A stretch of 64,000 nucleotides of DNA, taken from NCBI GenBank assembly GCA_026008535.1, contig BRKX01000011.1:16996001-17060000 (forward strand), read 5' to 3'. Shown one piece after another: positions 1 through 11,345 of the stretch. Each line of letters starts with the position of its first letter. Within the stretch, counting starts at the first letter, position 1. The notes beneath the pieces are model-generated. The model worked only from the letters and a program-made list of their open reading frames with translations. It did not search any database and was not told where the DNA came from. The stretch is from Perilla frutescens (taxonomy: Eukaryota > Streptophyta > Magnoliopsida > Lamiales > Lamiaceae). A program made the position numbers and the translations under genes.

Positions 1-308
1 GGGAAAAGACTGTCGCCGCTAGGTTTTGTCAAAAACCTCAATTCTTGCCTCCTAAATGAAATTGCTTGGAAATCTAGAGAAATCTCGTAGATTTGGGCGG
101 TTCCGAGATTGGAGAGAGCTTAATTTACGATATAATTTTTTCACCCCTTTTTACCCTTTTTCAACCGGAATTAATGAAGCAATGTAAAAAAATTGTTATT
201 TCATCCCTAAAATATTGATTGAATCTGGACCGTCCATTTTGAGGTGATCTATGGTTTTATTGTTGTTCCTATTTCCTACATAGGGGGGTGGTAAACACTT
301 TAACCTTC

Positions 309-353
<45 letters not shown>

Positions 354-906
354 TTCATTCATTTGTGAACACATGTTTTATGTGTAATTTGTGGACAAAT
401 TATATCCATTAATATTTTCAAATCAAAGGATATTATTAATCCTTGGTGAAAGGTAATAGAATGTTATTTTTTCAATTTCTAATACAATAAAGGCTAAAAT
501 TGTACAATCATTTTTTGTTATTTTTGGTATCAACGGTTTTTAGGGGATTTACAATGAAAAAATTAAATACTCTCTATGATCACAAGTCATTAGTTTTTAG
601 TAAAAAAAGTTATATTCATCTTTCATCCCTATTTGTTAAAATTTGTTCAGTTCTCTTTTATTTTTCTTTATGAGAAAATTATGATACAATTATTATTTTC
701 ACTATTTTTTTTTGTTATAATTGTCTGATTAATGTTGTGATATTGACTAGCTAGGCGATGAATCTTTTTTGATGAATTTCTATGTTGAGAGAGGCCACTA
801 TTTTAATTGAATTACTAAAGAGTTAAATTTATATAAGGAATAAATATCATTCATTGATTTGTTTTTAAGTTAACTTTGAAGATTAATTATTATAATCATT
901 CTTAAC
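1..906. other. AT-rich intergenic DNA
   Basis: I see no coding sequence here on either strand. The stretch is AT-rich and contains a TA dinucleotide tract (listed separately) and scattered poly-A and poly-T runs. No transposon ends or conserved motifs were recognised. Confidence 0.6.
311..351. repeat. (TA)n microsatellite
   Basis: An uninterrupted run of about 20 TA units. Likely length-polymorphic; no function is implied. Confidence 0.95.
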
Positions 907-1206
907 TTGAAACAAAAAATAATAATAACACTATACTAGTGGGTAAACATCATTGTAAAGGGTATAAACAACACCATCAAAACTATTTTGATTTTATTAA
1001 AAATATGCAGAGTAATGGTCCATCATCATTCTTCATTACAAAAACTCAACAGGAATTAATGAGAAAAAAACATTACAAATGAAGAATGATGATGGACCCT
1101 TACTTTGCATATGTAAATAAAATCAAAATAGTTTTGATAGTGATGTTTATGCCCTTTACATTGTTGTTTGCCCACTAGTACAATGCTGCTATTATTTTTT
1201 TTCAAT
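907..1206. mobile_element. Hairpin MITE of about 300 bp
   Basis: Two arms of roughly 130 bp (about 907-1040 and 1075-1206) are near-perfect reverse complements separated by a loop of about 35 bp. Both arms carry the blocks CTAGTGGGTAAAC (right arm CTAGTGGGCAAAC), CAAAACTATTTTGATTTTAT and a GATGATGG segment. There is no coding capacity. A long, almost fully foldback structure of this size is typical of non-autonomous DNA transposons (foldback MITEs). I could not define a clean target duplication, so the superfamily is not assigned. Confidence 0.75.
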
Positions 1207-1296
1207 GCAATAGGACTAAAGAACAATTGTCAAAACTATATATAATTACCATAAATCAATTACAGCAAAAACGTGTGATCAACTTTTACAAATATG

Positions 1297-1452
1297 AATT
1301 AATAATAGATATTTGTCCCGGTGGGCATGGCCTAATGGTGGAGTGAGATTGCTTGGAGACCAAAAGGTCACATGTTCGAATCTCCTCAATACCACAGGTC
1401 AGGTGTGTGAGTAAAAAAATAAAAATAAAAATAAAATTAATAATAGATATTT
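1297..1452 (+). mobile_element. tRNA-derived SINE with 18-bp target site duplication
   Basis: The body (1315-1434) begins with a tRNA-like head. It has an A-box-like TGGCCTAATGG near 1328 and a B-box-like GTTCGAATC near 1374, and it ends in an A-rich AAAAATAAAAATAAAA tail. It is flanked by identical 18-nt direct repeats, AATTAATAATAGATATTT, at 1297-1314 and 1435-1452. An RNA polymerase III promoter head, an A-rich 3' tail and a long duplication are the hallmarks of SINE insertion by LINE machinery. The body is only about 120 bp. The perfect duplication suggests a fairly recent insertion. It is not a tRNA gene, because the cloverleaf cannot be completed. Confidence 0.85.
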
Positions 1453-1494
1453 TGCATTTCCAGATTCCTCAAATTAATTTTAGACCAAAAATTA

Positions 1495-1775
1495 GGGATA
1501 AGGTCTAATTTGATTCTATAATTATACCTGAAATCTCAATTTGGTCCCGAAATAAAATTTTGACCCAAATCAATTCCTCAACTTTTTAAAAGTTTTCACG
1601 TTAATCCCTCCGTTAGTCCCTAAACTAATTTCCATTAATGTCCGTTAATAATTATGTTAATTTAAAGAAAAAGGTTCAAGTTGGTCTTACAATTATACTC
1701 AAAATATAAATTTAGTCCCGAAATAAAATTTTGACCCAAATTGGACCCAATTTATTTTATTAAACCCTAATTAGA
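1495..1775 (+). repeat. Dispersed repeat, uninterrupted copy
   Basis: A segment with repeated GTCCCGAAATAAAATTTTGACCC-type blocks. It is the reverse complement of sequence at about 6405-6592 continued at 14528-14612, where the second copy is split by a full-length gypsy element. Its CTCAACTTTTTAAAAG stretch near 1582 corresponds to the intact pre-insertion target. There is no coding potential and the family is unrecognised. Confidence 0.75.
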
Positions 1776-1853
1776 TTAATTTGAGGCCAACACCAAGCCA
1801 CATGTAAAATTTATAGATCCGAAAGTTTTGGGCATCTTTTTCAATAGTCTCAG

Positions 1854-2618
1854 TGATGAGGACATCCATAGCAATGAGGAAGTCAATGAAGAGCTGCAAT
1901 TCAAAGGACCCGTCACAAGACTACGAGCTAAGAAGTTGCAAGAATATTTGCAAGCTATAATTCGCAAGAGGTTCGAAGTTGAAGACGGAGTGGAAGGAAG
2001 CTTGAAGATGATGACATTGTTGAAGATGGAAGATGGAGATCAAGATATGGAGTGTAATACATGAAGGAGGCGTTCAAGTGTGCTTTTGTTGGGCTTGATG
2101 TGTATACTTGCTATCCAGCCCAAGTTAAGCATGCATGGTGGAAAAGCCCAAAATAATTCGGCCCTTGATGATCCAATTAAGGGGATTGATTTATGAGACT
2201 ATAGTATTTTATTTATTATATTATGGATGAAATTTTGCAGATTTTTAGTTAGGATTTTTCGGTTATTTTAGATAGAATTTTGACCAGATTTTTAGATAAG
2301 GCAAGATCTACAAAATCTACCTTAAATAGGATTCTAGTTTAGGAAGTAGTCAAAGTCCAATTCTAGTCTAATTAGGACTATTATTTTCGTCCCTTAAGCC
2401 TTAGGAATTCAATCCAACTATTATAAATAGTGGATCCATATTTCATTGTTATTCAGACCATATTTGATAATTAAGCTTTGCTTCAATATTGTCTCAACCC
2501 CATTTTATATCTTTGTGAGTTTAGATATATTAAATTCATACTCTTAGAATTAGCATCTCTAAGTTTTACAAAGGGAATTCACCGTCCACGTTCGAGGGAT
2601 CGTCGAAAACTCGCTATC
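1854..2618 (+). repeat. 5' LTR of gypsy element A, 3'-truncated
   Basis: Aligns base for base with 4757-5524 (the 3' LTR) with few differences. It stops at CTCGCTATCGA, after which the sequence jumps directly into the reverse transcriptase region. It retains the TG start, the open reading frame in its first 210 bp, and the TATA-like TATAAATA near 2424. Confidence 0.9.
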
Positions 2619-2619
2619 G

Positions 2620-4742
2620 AGGTTAATGAACCATGTTTTGCGTGATGTGATTGGTAAATTTGTGGTTGTTTACTTTGATGATATCCTGATTTACAGTCAC
2701 AGTGCACAGGCGCACCTAGAACACCTTAGGCGTGATTTTATGCTCTTGCGTGATGCAAAGTTGTATGGAAATTTGTCTAAGTGTTCCTTTTGCATAGATG
2801 AAGTCGTTTTTCTAGGCTTTGTCGTCAGTTTTCGTGGTATTGAGGTAGACCATTCCAAAATCAAGGCGATTGAGGAATGGCCAACCCCGAAAAATGCTTC
2901 GGAAGTTCAGTCCTTTCATGGACTCGCCGGTTTTTACCGACGTTTTGTTCGTGATTTTTCTAGTATAGCCGCCACTCTTACTGAGCTAAGTAAAAAGGAT
3001 CGGAAATTTGAGTGGGGTAAACAACAAGAGCATGCATTTACTACTTTGAAATCTTTGTTATGTTCTGCTCATGTTCTTCGTTTACCTGATTTTACAAAGA
3101 CTTTTGAGATCGAGTGTGATGCTTCGGGCATAGGTATTGGTGCAGTTTTGATGCAGGATCGCAGGCCCGTCGCCTACTTCAGTGAGAAGCTTAGTGGCGC
3201 CAGTTTGAGGTATTCTACGTACGACAAAGAGCTTTATGCTTTAAAGCGTGCATTGGATACATGGCAGCACTATCTTTGGCCCAATGAGTTCGTGATTGAC
3301 ACGGACCACGAGAGCTTAAAGCACCTCAAAGGACAGCAAAATTTGAACAAGAGGCATGCAAGATGGGTGGAATTCATCGAGTCCTTCCCATACATGATCA
3401 AGTACAAGAAAGGCGAGGAAAACGTCGTCGCGGACGCGTTATCTCGAAGGTACGCACTTCTGAACTTAATGCATGCAAGATGCTTGGTTTCGAGTCCATT
3501 AAGTCTTTATATATTGAGGACGCCTATTTCAGCCCCATATATGCTTCATGTGTGTCGAAATCTAGAGCTATTGATGGTTATTATGTGCATGATGGGTTTT
3601 TGTTTAAGGAGTCTAAGTTATGCATTCCTATTTGTTCTATGCGTGAGCTACTTCTATTAGAATCGCATGCGGGAGGTTTGATGGGTCACTTTGGTGTACA
3701 TAAAACATTGAACTTGCTGCATGAACACTTTTATTGGCCGCATATGCGTAGGGATGTAGAGAATATGTGTAGTCGTTGCATTACTTGTGGTCAAGCCAAA
3801 TCCACTTCACACCCATTCGGCCTTTACACGCCCTTACCCGCCCCTACAGCCCCTTGGATTGATATTTCTATGGATTTCATCTTGGGATTACCTAGGTCTA
3901 GGTCGGGTAAAGATTCGGTGTTTGTTGTAGTTGATCGGTTCTCTAAAATGGCTCATTTCATTGCATGTAGAAAAACCGATGATGCTGTTCATATTGCCAA
4001 CTTGTTCTTTGTGCATGTTGTTAGATTGCATGAAATTCCTCGTACTATTGTTAGTGATAGGGATTCTAAGTTTTTAGGACATTTCTGGCGTGTTTTGTGG
4101 GGAAAATTAGGTACTAAGTTATTATTTTCTACTGCATGTCATCCACAAACCGATGGTCAAACTGAGGTTGTGAATTGTACATTAGGAGCTTTACTTAGGT
4201 CTCTAATTAAGAACAATTTGAAGTCATGGGAAGAGTGTTTACCATATGCTGAATTTGCTTATAATCGTGTTATTCATTCTTCTACTAACATGTCTCCATT
4301 TGAGGTAGTTTATGGATTTAATTTGTTAACTCCTACTGATTTAATTCCTTTACCCGTTGAGCATCTAACGAGTGTTAAAGGTATGAAGAGAGCTGATTTT
4401 ATTCGAGAGATGCATGAGAAGGTTCGTGCCCGAATCGAGCACTAAGGCGCTCAAACCGCCGCCGCACGCAACACGAGGCGCAAACGTGTGATATTCCAGC
4501 CCGGAGATCGTGTTTGGATCCATTTAAGTCCAGGCCGATTCCCTAACTTGAGGAAATCGAAGTTGTCGCCCCGTGGAGATGGTCCATTCACTGTTTTGAG
4601 CCGTGTTAATGATAATGCATACCGCATTGATCTCCCTGGTGAGTACAAGTGTTCTTCTACGTTTAATGTTGCTAATTTGTCTCATTTTTCTGCAGATGAA
4701 TTCGACCATGTTGACACTTCAAATTCGAGGATGAATTCTCTT
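2620..4742 (+). pseudogene. gypsy A pol remnant (RT end, RNase H, integrase)
   Basis: The fragment begins inside reverse transcriptase just before the YFDD box (about 2668). It continues through RNase H (FEIECDASG near 3103; DADALSRR-type end near 3430) and integrase (HHCC zinc finger, catalytic Asp at MDFILGLP and SDRDSKF, Glu at TEVVN) to the GDRVWIHL C-terminal domain near 4505. Compared with copy B it has a 1-base deletion near 3477 that shifts the frame and a TAA at 4443. With gag and protease deleted it is not functional. Its 3' reading frame (4488-4967) runs through the polypurine tract into the 3' LTR, as in copy B. Confidence 0.9.
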
Positions 4743-4756
4743 CAGCAGGGGGGGAA
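4743..4756 (+). other. Polypurine tract of gypsy A
   Basis: CAGCAGGGGGGGAA directly precedes the TGATGAGG start of the 3' LTR. This is the expected priming site for plus-strand DNA synthesis. Confidence 0.85.
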
Positions 4757-5979
4757 TGATGAGGACATCCACAGCAATGAGGAAGTCAATAAAGAGCTGC
4801 AATTCAAAGGACCCGTCACAAGACTACGAGCTAAGAAGTTGCAAGAATATTTGCAAGCTATAATTCGCAAGACGTTCGAAGTTGAAGACGGAGTGGAAGG
4901 AAGCTTGAAGATGATGACATTGTTGAAGATGGAAGATGGAGATCAAGATATGGAGTGTAATACATGAAGGAGGCGTTCAAGTGTGCTTTTGTTGGGCTTG
5001 ATGTGTATACTTGCTATTCAGCCCAAGTTAAGCATGCATGGTGGAAAAGCCCAAAATAATTCGGCCCTTGATGATCCAATTAAGGGGATTGATTTATTAG
5101 ACTATAGTATTTTATTTATTATATTATGGACGAAATTTTGCAGATTTTTAGTTAGGATTTTTCGGTTATTTTAGATAGAATTTTGACTAGATTTTTAAAT
5201 AAGGCAAGATCTACAAAATCTACCTTAAATAGGATTCTAGTTTAGGAAGTAGTCAAAGTCCAATTCTAGTCTAATTAGGAATATTATTTTCGTCCCTTAA
5301 GCCTTAGGAATTCGATCCAACTATTATAAATAGTGGATCCATATTTCATTGTTATTCAGACCATATTTGATAATTAAGCTTTGCTTCAATATTGTCTCAA
5401 CCCCATTTTATATCTTTGTGAGTTTAGATCTTTTAAATTCATACTCTTAGAATTAGCATCTCTAAGTTTTACAAAGGGAATTCGCCGTCCACGTTTGAGG
5501 GATCGTCGAAAACTCGCTATCGAAGAGCAACTTAAAGAATTTGGCCTTGTGTACGTTCGAGATTCAAGGCAACTTTCGGGTTGTAATTCACATCGACTTT
5601 ACACCATTATCACCGCCGTTCGACGCCAATCATCATCACCATCGGTCCGTTCCAAGTCCAGCTCCATCGTGTTCGAGTTCGTCATCGTCCGTTTAATCCG
5701 TAAGTTCGATTCTACTCTATCATACCCTATCTACCCCAACCCTTCTAAACCGACTCATTACCATCGATCATCATCATCCTAGCCGTTCATATTACCGTCC
5801 CAAAATAGCCCTATTATATTGGATTTGTGTTTTATTTGTGTGTCATTTATCTAGGTATTTTAATTGAGTCCAAGTCGTCTAGCTATTCGAGTATAGAATC
5901 CTTTCGTACCGACGTAGTTTCTTTCCTAGCTTCCGCGTCTTTTGTGTCTCGTGGTGTCATTTAGTCCCAGGTCACATCA
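4757..5979 (+). repeat. 3' LTR of gypsy element A (1223 bp)
   Basis: Runs from TGATGAGG to GTCACATCA (TG..CA). A TATAAATA promoter-like box lies near 5324. The first 211 bp are open in frame with pol and end in TGA at 4965. The remainder is shared with the LTRs of copy B, apart from a subfamily-specific block around 4965-5090. Confidence 0.9.
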
Positions 5980-6592
5980 GTCAGTCATAATTTATTATTT
6001 TTAGAAACCAATACTATGTTGTGGAACTATCTACTCTACATAATGGAAATCCGATGATATATAATTATGAGCCAAGGCAACAAAATAAATCTAATATTAT
6101 TATTTCATAATTATTACAGAAAGAAATTAAACTAGTCATTTTATATCGCTTCGATAATATATCAAATCCAGATAAGTTTATTGATAATTACTATATTCAT
6201 TATAGTGTCATTAATTATTAATTATTAATTATACACTTATATTGACATTGGAGAGAAACATATACATTCACTAATTGTAGCATCCACAATCATTTTAATA
6301 TCTTGAGACTTTCTTTAAATTAATCATAGACTTTATTAATTTATAAAAAATGAAAAAGACTAGTTAGATAATAAAATTATTAATAAAGGGAAAACGAGAT
6401 TAAAATATTCCATATTGAACAATTAAAATTTGGGTTAAAATTTTATTTCGGGATCAAACTGAGATTTTGAGTATATAGTTGTAGGACCAACTTGGACATA
6501 TTCTCTTAAGTTAACACCGTTAGTAACGGACGTTAACAGAAATTAATTTAAGGACTAACAGGGGGATTAACGTGATACCTTTTAAAGAGTTG
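5980..6592. other. Spacer with left half of the dispersed repeat
   Basis: AT-rich spacer between the two gypsy elements. From about 6405 to 6592 it is the reverse complement of the dispersed repeat at 1495-1775. That repeat is broken at 6592 by gypsy element B and resumes at 14528. No genes are visible. Confidence 0.75.
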
Positions 6593-7805
6593 TGATGATG
6601 ACATCCATAGCAATGAGGAATTCAATGAAGAGCTACAATTCAAAGGACCCGTCACAAGACTACGAGCTAAGAAGTTGCAAGATTATTTGTAAGCCACAAT
6701 TCGCAATAAGTTCGAAGTTGAAGACGGCGTGCAAGGAAGCTTGAAGATGATGACCTTATTGAAGATGGAAGATGGAGATCAAGACATGGATTACAACACA
6801 TGAAGATGTGCACGTGTGCTTGTGTGCGTGATTGAAGAGTCACGGCCATGAAGTGAAGAGGCCAAGATTTTTGGCCCTTGATTATTTTAATTAAGGGGTT
6901 ATTTTATTTTAGACTATAGTATTTATTTTATTTAATTAGACTATAGCCCAAGTCAGATTTTTATTTATTTTATTATGTAATTTTTAGTCATGTTGAAGTC
7001 ATAGTTTGACTAGGATTTTAGATAAGGCAAGATCTACAAGTTCTACCTTAAATAGAATTCTAGTTTAGGAAATTGTCTAGTCCAATTCTAGTTCAAATTG
7101 GACTCCTTATTTTTGTCCATTAGGCCTTAGATTTTCGGTCCTCTTTAGTATAAATAAGGGATCATTGTCACATTCATACTTTAGACTATATTTGAATTAT
7201 TAAGCCTTTGCTTTCAATATCGTCTCAACCCTTTTGATCTTTGTGAATTTAGATAATTAAATTCATACTCTTAGATTTAGCACCTCTAAGTTTTACAAAG
7301 GGAATTCGCCGTCCACGTTCGAGGGATCGTCGGAAACTCGCTATCGAAGAGTAACTTAAAGAATTTGGCCTTGTGTATATTCGAGATTCAAGGCAACTTT
7401 CAGGTTGTAATTCACATCGACAAAACACCTCCACTGCCACCATTCGACGTCAATCATCCATCATCAACCGTTCGTTTCAAGTCAGCCCCAATTCGAGATC
7501 AATTCGTCACGTTCCATTTAATCCGTAAGTTCATTACAAGTCTATCATACCCTATCTACTCTAGCCCTTCTAAACCTAATCATCATCATCGAAATTCCAA
7601 CATCCTTACCCTTATCATAGCCGTCCAAAACAGCCCTACCTTTGTTGGATTTGTGTTATTTTGTGTGTCATTGTCTAGGTATTTTAGTTGAGTCTTAGTC
7701 GTCTAGATAACTGAGTATAGATCCCTTACTTCACCGACGTAGTTTAAATCCTTAGCTTTCGCGTATTTTGTATCTCGTCGTGTCATTTAGCCCCGGGTCA
7801 CATCA
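6593..7805 (+). repeat. 5' LTR of gypsy B (1213 bp)
   Basis: TGATGATGACATCC at the start and GGGTCACATCA at the end. About ten substitutions separate its first 140 bp from the 3' LTR, while the remainder is nearly identical. The element is therefore not brand new but still relatively young. TATAAATA at 7149-7156 is the likely core promoter, giving transcription start in the following 30-40 bp. Confidence 0.95.
7149..7156 (+). promoter_or_regulatory. LTR TATA box
   Basis: TATAAATA in an otherwise conserved part of the LTR. It is also found in the LTRs of element A near 2424 and 5324, and near 13865 in this element's 3' LTR. Position and sequence suit the U3/R boundary of an LTR promoter. Confidence 0.6.
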
Positions 7806-7810
7806 TAAAT

Positions 7811-7824
7811 TGGTATCAAGAGCC
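7811..7824 (+). other. Primer-binding site, initiator tRNA-Met type
   Basis: TGGTATCAAGAGCC begins 5 bases after the 5' LTR. It matches the common plant TGGTATCAGAGC primer-binding site apart from one extra A. Confidence 0.85.
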
Positions 7825-8714
7825 ACGTCGGTTTATATCGTTCGTGGTTCCGTACTCGTTTATTTGTCCCGTTTATTTTGTTTTGAGTTTTATCGAGTTG
7901 TAATTTATTTTCCGTATTGTTCATAGTTTAAAAAAAAAAGAAATCAGATCGTATATATAAAAAAAAGAGAGAAAACGAACGATAAAAAAAAATCGGACAA
8001 AAAAAAAGAGATCCGAATTCAAAAGAAAAGAAAAGAGGTATATCCCTTGTTTCCTTTTGTGTTCTATTTTATTTTTGGTACCTACCTTTTTGGTACAAAT
8101 CCATAGTTGGTTATTTCCTTTTAGATTCTCTTTCTTTTTGGAAATTTCCTTCCTAGTTTGTTTTGATTTTGGTAACTACCTTAGGTGTCTTATTTTATTT
8201 TTGGTTCATTCCTTCTAGAGTCTAGGCTAATTAAAGTATTTAGATTGTGTCACATAGATTGATACATATCCAAATTCCCTACTTACCTTATCTCTTTCTT
8301 CTTTCCTTATCCATTCTATTTCTTTCCTTATTCTATCTAGATTTATTTTTGGATCTCCTAATCACTTTGGGACTTCAATAATTAATCTATTTTCTTTCCT
8401 TTTCTCCCTATACCACCCACGACCACCACCCCTACTCCATCTATACAATTGGGCAGCCCCTACTCTACACATACTCAACCCGTATCTCATCCATACACTT
8501 CCAAATTCATCCGTGTTCCGCGAATAGCATTCCCGTCCTCCCTCAGCACAAGACCGCCGACTTCCTTACCTTCATATACACGATTTTCACACACTGTGCA
8601 CCCATATATTGAGTGATACACGAGTGGTAAAATCAAGAATGAAAACAAATGAGTAACGTGAGATTGTGAGGTCCTACATTGTTTTCTTTTACGTTTGTTC
8701 GTTTTGTAGGTATC
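7825..8714 (+). other. gypsy B untranslated leader
   Basis: An 890-bp non-coding leader between the primer-binding site and the first gag ATG. It is A-rich and then pyrimidine-rich (7930-8050 and 8280-8400). No open frame extends through it. It would hold the packaging signal of the element RNA, but nothing specific is recognisable. Confidence 0.6.
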
Positions 8715-9965
8715 ATGAAGAAAGGTACTCATTCCGAGTCATCCTTGACTCCCCCAGCCGATACTCCACCTTTGGACCCATCCCGAGATCCGTCCAAAGC
8801 CCCCATGGAGTCGACTTCAGATCCACCCGCACCGTGGGATCCTAAGTATCATTTTGAGGCACTCTCAAAACACTTCCAAAGACAGCACCGGGCCCTGTCT
8901 GACAAACTTGATAGCTTAGTGCATGCTATTAAACGCACTAAGATTACACCGACCATTACTCAAGCAGTTTGAGGACCAGCTCGACACAACGAGCGTCAAA
9001 ACGAGCCCGGGGAGGAGTACTTTGATGAGAACACTGAAGAATTCGACCGAGGCCGCCGCCAGAGACGTGGGAATGGTCATGATGACTATGGTGAAGACCG
9101 CATGCTCAATAACATCAAAATGAGCATCCCGGAGTTTGAAGGCCTTCACAATCCCGATGTCTATCTTGATTGGGAACGGAAGGTAGAGAAGATTTTTGAC
9201 TGCTACGACTTTACAGAAGTTAAAAAGGTGCAGTTAGCCTGTTTGGAGTTCAGAGGCTACGCAGCCACTTGGTGGGAGATGCAGCAAGAAAGGAGGCGCA
9301 GAAATCGCAATCCGCCAATTGATACATGGGAAGAAATGAAGGCATTGATGCGAGGACGTTTCATTCCAGTCCATTATGAGAGAGAGCTCGAAAAGAAGCT
9401 CAACCGGATCAAAAAAGGCACCCGTTCGATGGAAGAATATCATAAAGAGTTGGAGACAGCCTTGAACCGAGTCGGGAAGGAGGAGACCTTAAATGCTACC
9501 ATCATCAGGTACATTGAAGACATGAATCCCGATATCGCATGTGAAGTCGATTTGAAGGAATTCACCAGTGTAGAAAGGATGGTGCAGTACGCATCGATTG
9601 TGGAGAAACAGTTGCGAGAAGGCCGCCGCCGTTCTCATCACAGTGCAGCCACCGTTCGGCCCTCTTGGAACAAAGGTACACATTCCACATCACTTTCTAC
9701 ACCTTTTTCTGAGTCTACTCGACCCCGAGGTCAGTCCGGACCACGTGAACGGCGTTTCGACCGTTCTACACCGCAGTCCAGTCGTAGACCCGAGTCTACA
9801 CCGACGTCGACCCCGAGGCCCCCATTCCAACGGCCCAAACAGCCCAATACCATGTCGAATGCAGCCCATAATCGAGCCCGTGGCATCCAGTGTCATAAAT
9901 GTCAAGGTTGGGGCCATTTTCAGAATCAATGCCCGAACCATCATGTTTTGTTCCTCAATGAATAG
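8715..9965 (+). pseudogene. gypsy B gag
   Basis: The ATG at 8715 opens a frame that would encode the capsid-like Gag. A premature TGA at 8970 splits it; translation reopens in the same frame at 9102. The body has the retrotransposon Gag core (IPEFEGLHNPDVYLDWE, then the WWEMQ and TWEEMKALMRGRF segments), a basic Ser/Arg/Pro-rich stretch, and one CCHC zinc knuckle (CHKCQGWGHFQNQC, about 9892-9933). A TAG at 9963 separates it from protease, although the same frame continues. The core resembles CRM-lineage Gag in sequence style (family knowledge, not searched). Confidence 0.9.
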
Positions 9966-10337
9966 AATGGACTTGAATCAGCCAGTGAAGATGAAGAGGA
10001 GCCCCAGGACGTCGCCCATGATGCCGTCGAACTATCCAAAGTCGACGAGGAAAATGAGGAGGTCGAACTGCCTCATGTCAGCTTAGTGTCTATTCGTAGT
10101 CTGAATATCAATCGTGAAGACGAAGAGCAATCACAGCGTGAGAATATCTTCTACACTCGAGTTGCTATCAAAGATCAGACTTGTGCGATGATCATAGACA
10201 GTGGGAGTGTAATCAACGCAATCAGTCAATACGCCATTGATAAGCTCCCCCTCACCACCACAAAGCATGCAAAGCCCTACAAACTGCAGTAGCTTACTGA
10301 TCGAGGTTCCATCCCAGTTACAGAGGATCAAGAAAGG
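9966..10337 (+). pseudogene. gypsy B aspartic protease, shortened and broken
   Basis: In the same frame as gag, an acidic linker leads to the retroviral-type protease active-site motif MIIDSG (about 10187-10204). A TAG at 10290 ends the frame about 30 codons after the active site. The usual C-terminal half of the domain, with its hydrophobic-Leu/Ile-Gly motif, was not found before the reverse transcriptase region begins. I infer an internal deletion in addition to the stop. Confidence 0.75.
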
Positions 10338-11345
10338 ATGCAAGAGAGATTTAATCAAGAACGGGCAAAGCAAGCCGCATCCGCCGCCCGGACCGCCGCC
10401 GTGAACGGCCAACTTACGGTCAAAACTTCTCAGCCGGTGTCTTCCTTACACTCGGCCAATACAGCCCCTTTGAAGGCCTTTAATGATGCCTTAGTTCGTG
10501 GCAAATCATCCAGATCAGCCCCTACAGTTGAACAAAATCGGTCTTTGTTTATCTCAATTAAAGGCGTAGAGAAAGCACTAAAAGCAGGTTTACCGTTTGT
10601 TCTTTTATCTTATAAGGACAGTGCTACTAATAGTGTTTCTTTTCCTTGTGATGTGCAGCCCCTTATGGAGGAGTTCACGGACGTGTTTCCGGAAGAGATT
10701 CCAAGTGGATTACCTCCAGTTCGTGGGATCGAGCACCAGATCGACTTCGTGCTCGGCGCCGTCTTGCCCAACCAACCGGCGTACCGCACTTCGCCCGAGG
10801 AGATGAAGGAGATTGACCGCCAAGTGAAGGAGCTATTGGAGAAGAAGCAAATCCGAGAGTCGATGAGCCCTTGTGCAGTTCCAATCATCCTAGTGCCAAA
10901 GAAGAACAACAAATGGAGGATGTGCATGGATTGCCGCGCCATCAACAAAATCACGGTTAAGTACAGATTTCCTATCTCTAGACTTGATGATATGCTAGAT
11001 GAATTAAGTGGTTCTAATGTGTTTTCTAAGATAGATTTAAGATCTGGTTATTTTCAAGTTAGAATGCATAAAGGGGATGAATGGAAAACTGCGTTTAAAA
11101 CAAAGCATGGTTTATATGAGTGGTTAGTTATGCCATTTGGTCTCACTAATGCACCGAGCACGTTTATGAGGTTGATGAACCATGTTTTGCGTGATGTGAT
11201 TGGTAAATTCATGTTTGTTTACTTTGATGATATTCTGATTTACAGTCACAGTGCACAGGCGCACCTAGAGCACCTAGGCGTGTTTTTATGCTTTTGCGTG
11301 ATGCAAAGTTGTATGGAAATTTATCTAAGTGTTTCTTTTGCATAG
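10338..11345 (+). pseudogene. gypsy B reverse transcriptase
   Basis: In the same frame as gag. Visible RT motifs: VPKKNNKWRMCMDCRAIN (near 10896), DLRSGYFQ (near 11036), MPFGLTNAPSTFM (near 11130) and the catalytic YFDDILIYS (near 11220). A single missing base near 11274, relative to copy A (CACCTAGGCG against CACCTTAGGCG), shifts the frame. The downstream domains therefore continue in another frame from about 11288. Confidence 0.9.

Larger units (their letters stand above)
1854..5979 (+). mobile_element. Ty3/gypsy CRM-like retrotransposon A, internally deleted
   Basis: The element reads 5' LTR fragment (1854-2618), 3' part of pol (2620-4742), polypurine tract and complete 3' LTR (4757-5979). 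It starts TGATGAGG and ends GGTCACATCA. Flanking pentamers are CTCAG (1849-1853) and GTCAG (5980-5984), a 5-bp target duplication with one mismatch. The 3' part of the 5' LTR, primer-binding site, leader, gag, protease and the N-terminal half of reverse transcriptase are missing in one deletion. It belongs to the same family as the full-length copy 0.6 kb downstream, but has subfamily-specific LTR differences. Confidence 0.9.

Noticed and set aside
1316..1400. Possible tRNA gene
   Set aside because: A- and B-box-like motifs are present, but no cloverleaf closes. The segment has an A-rich tail and an 18-bp duplication, so it is a SINE head.
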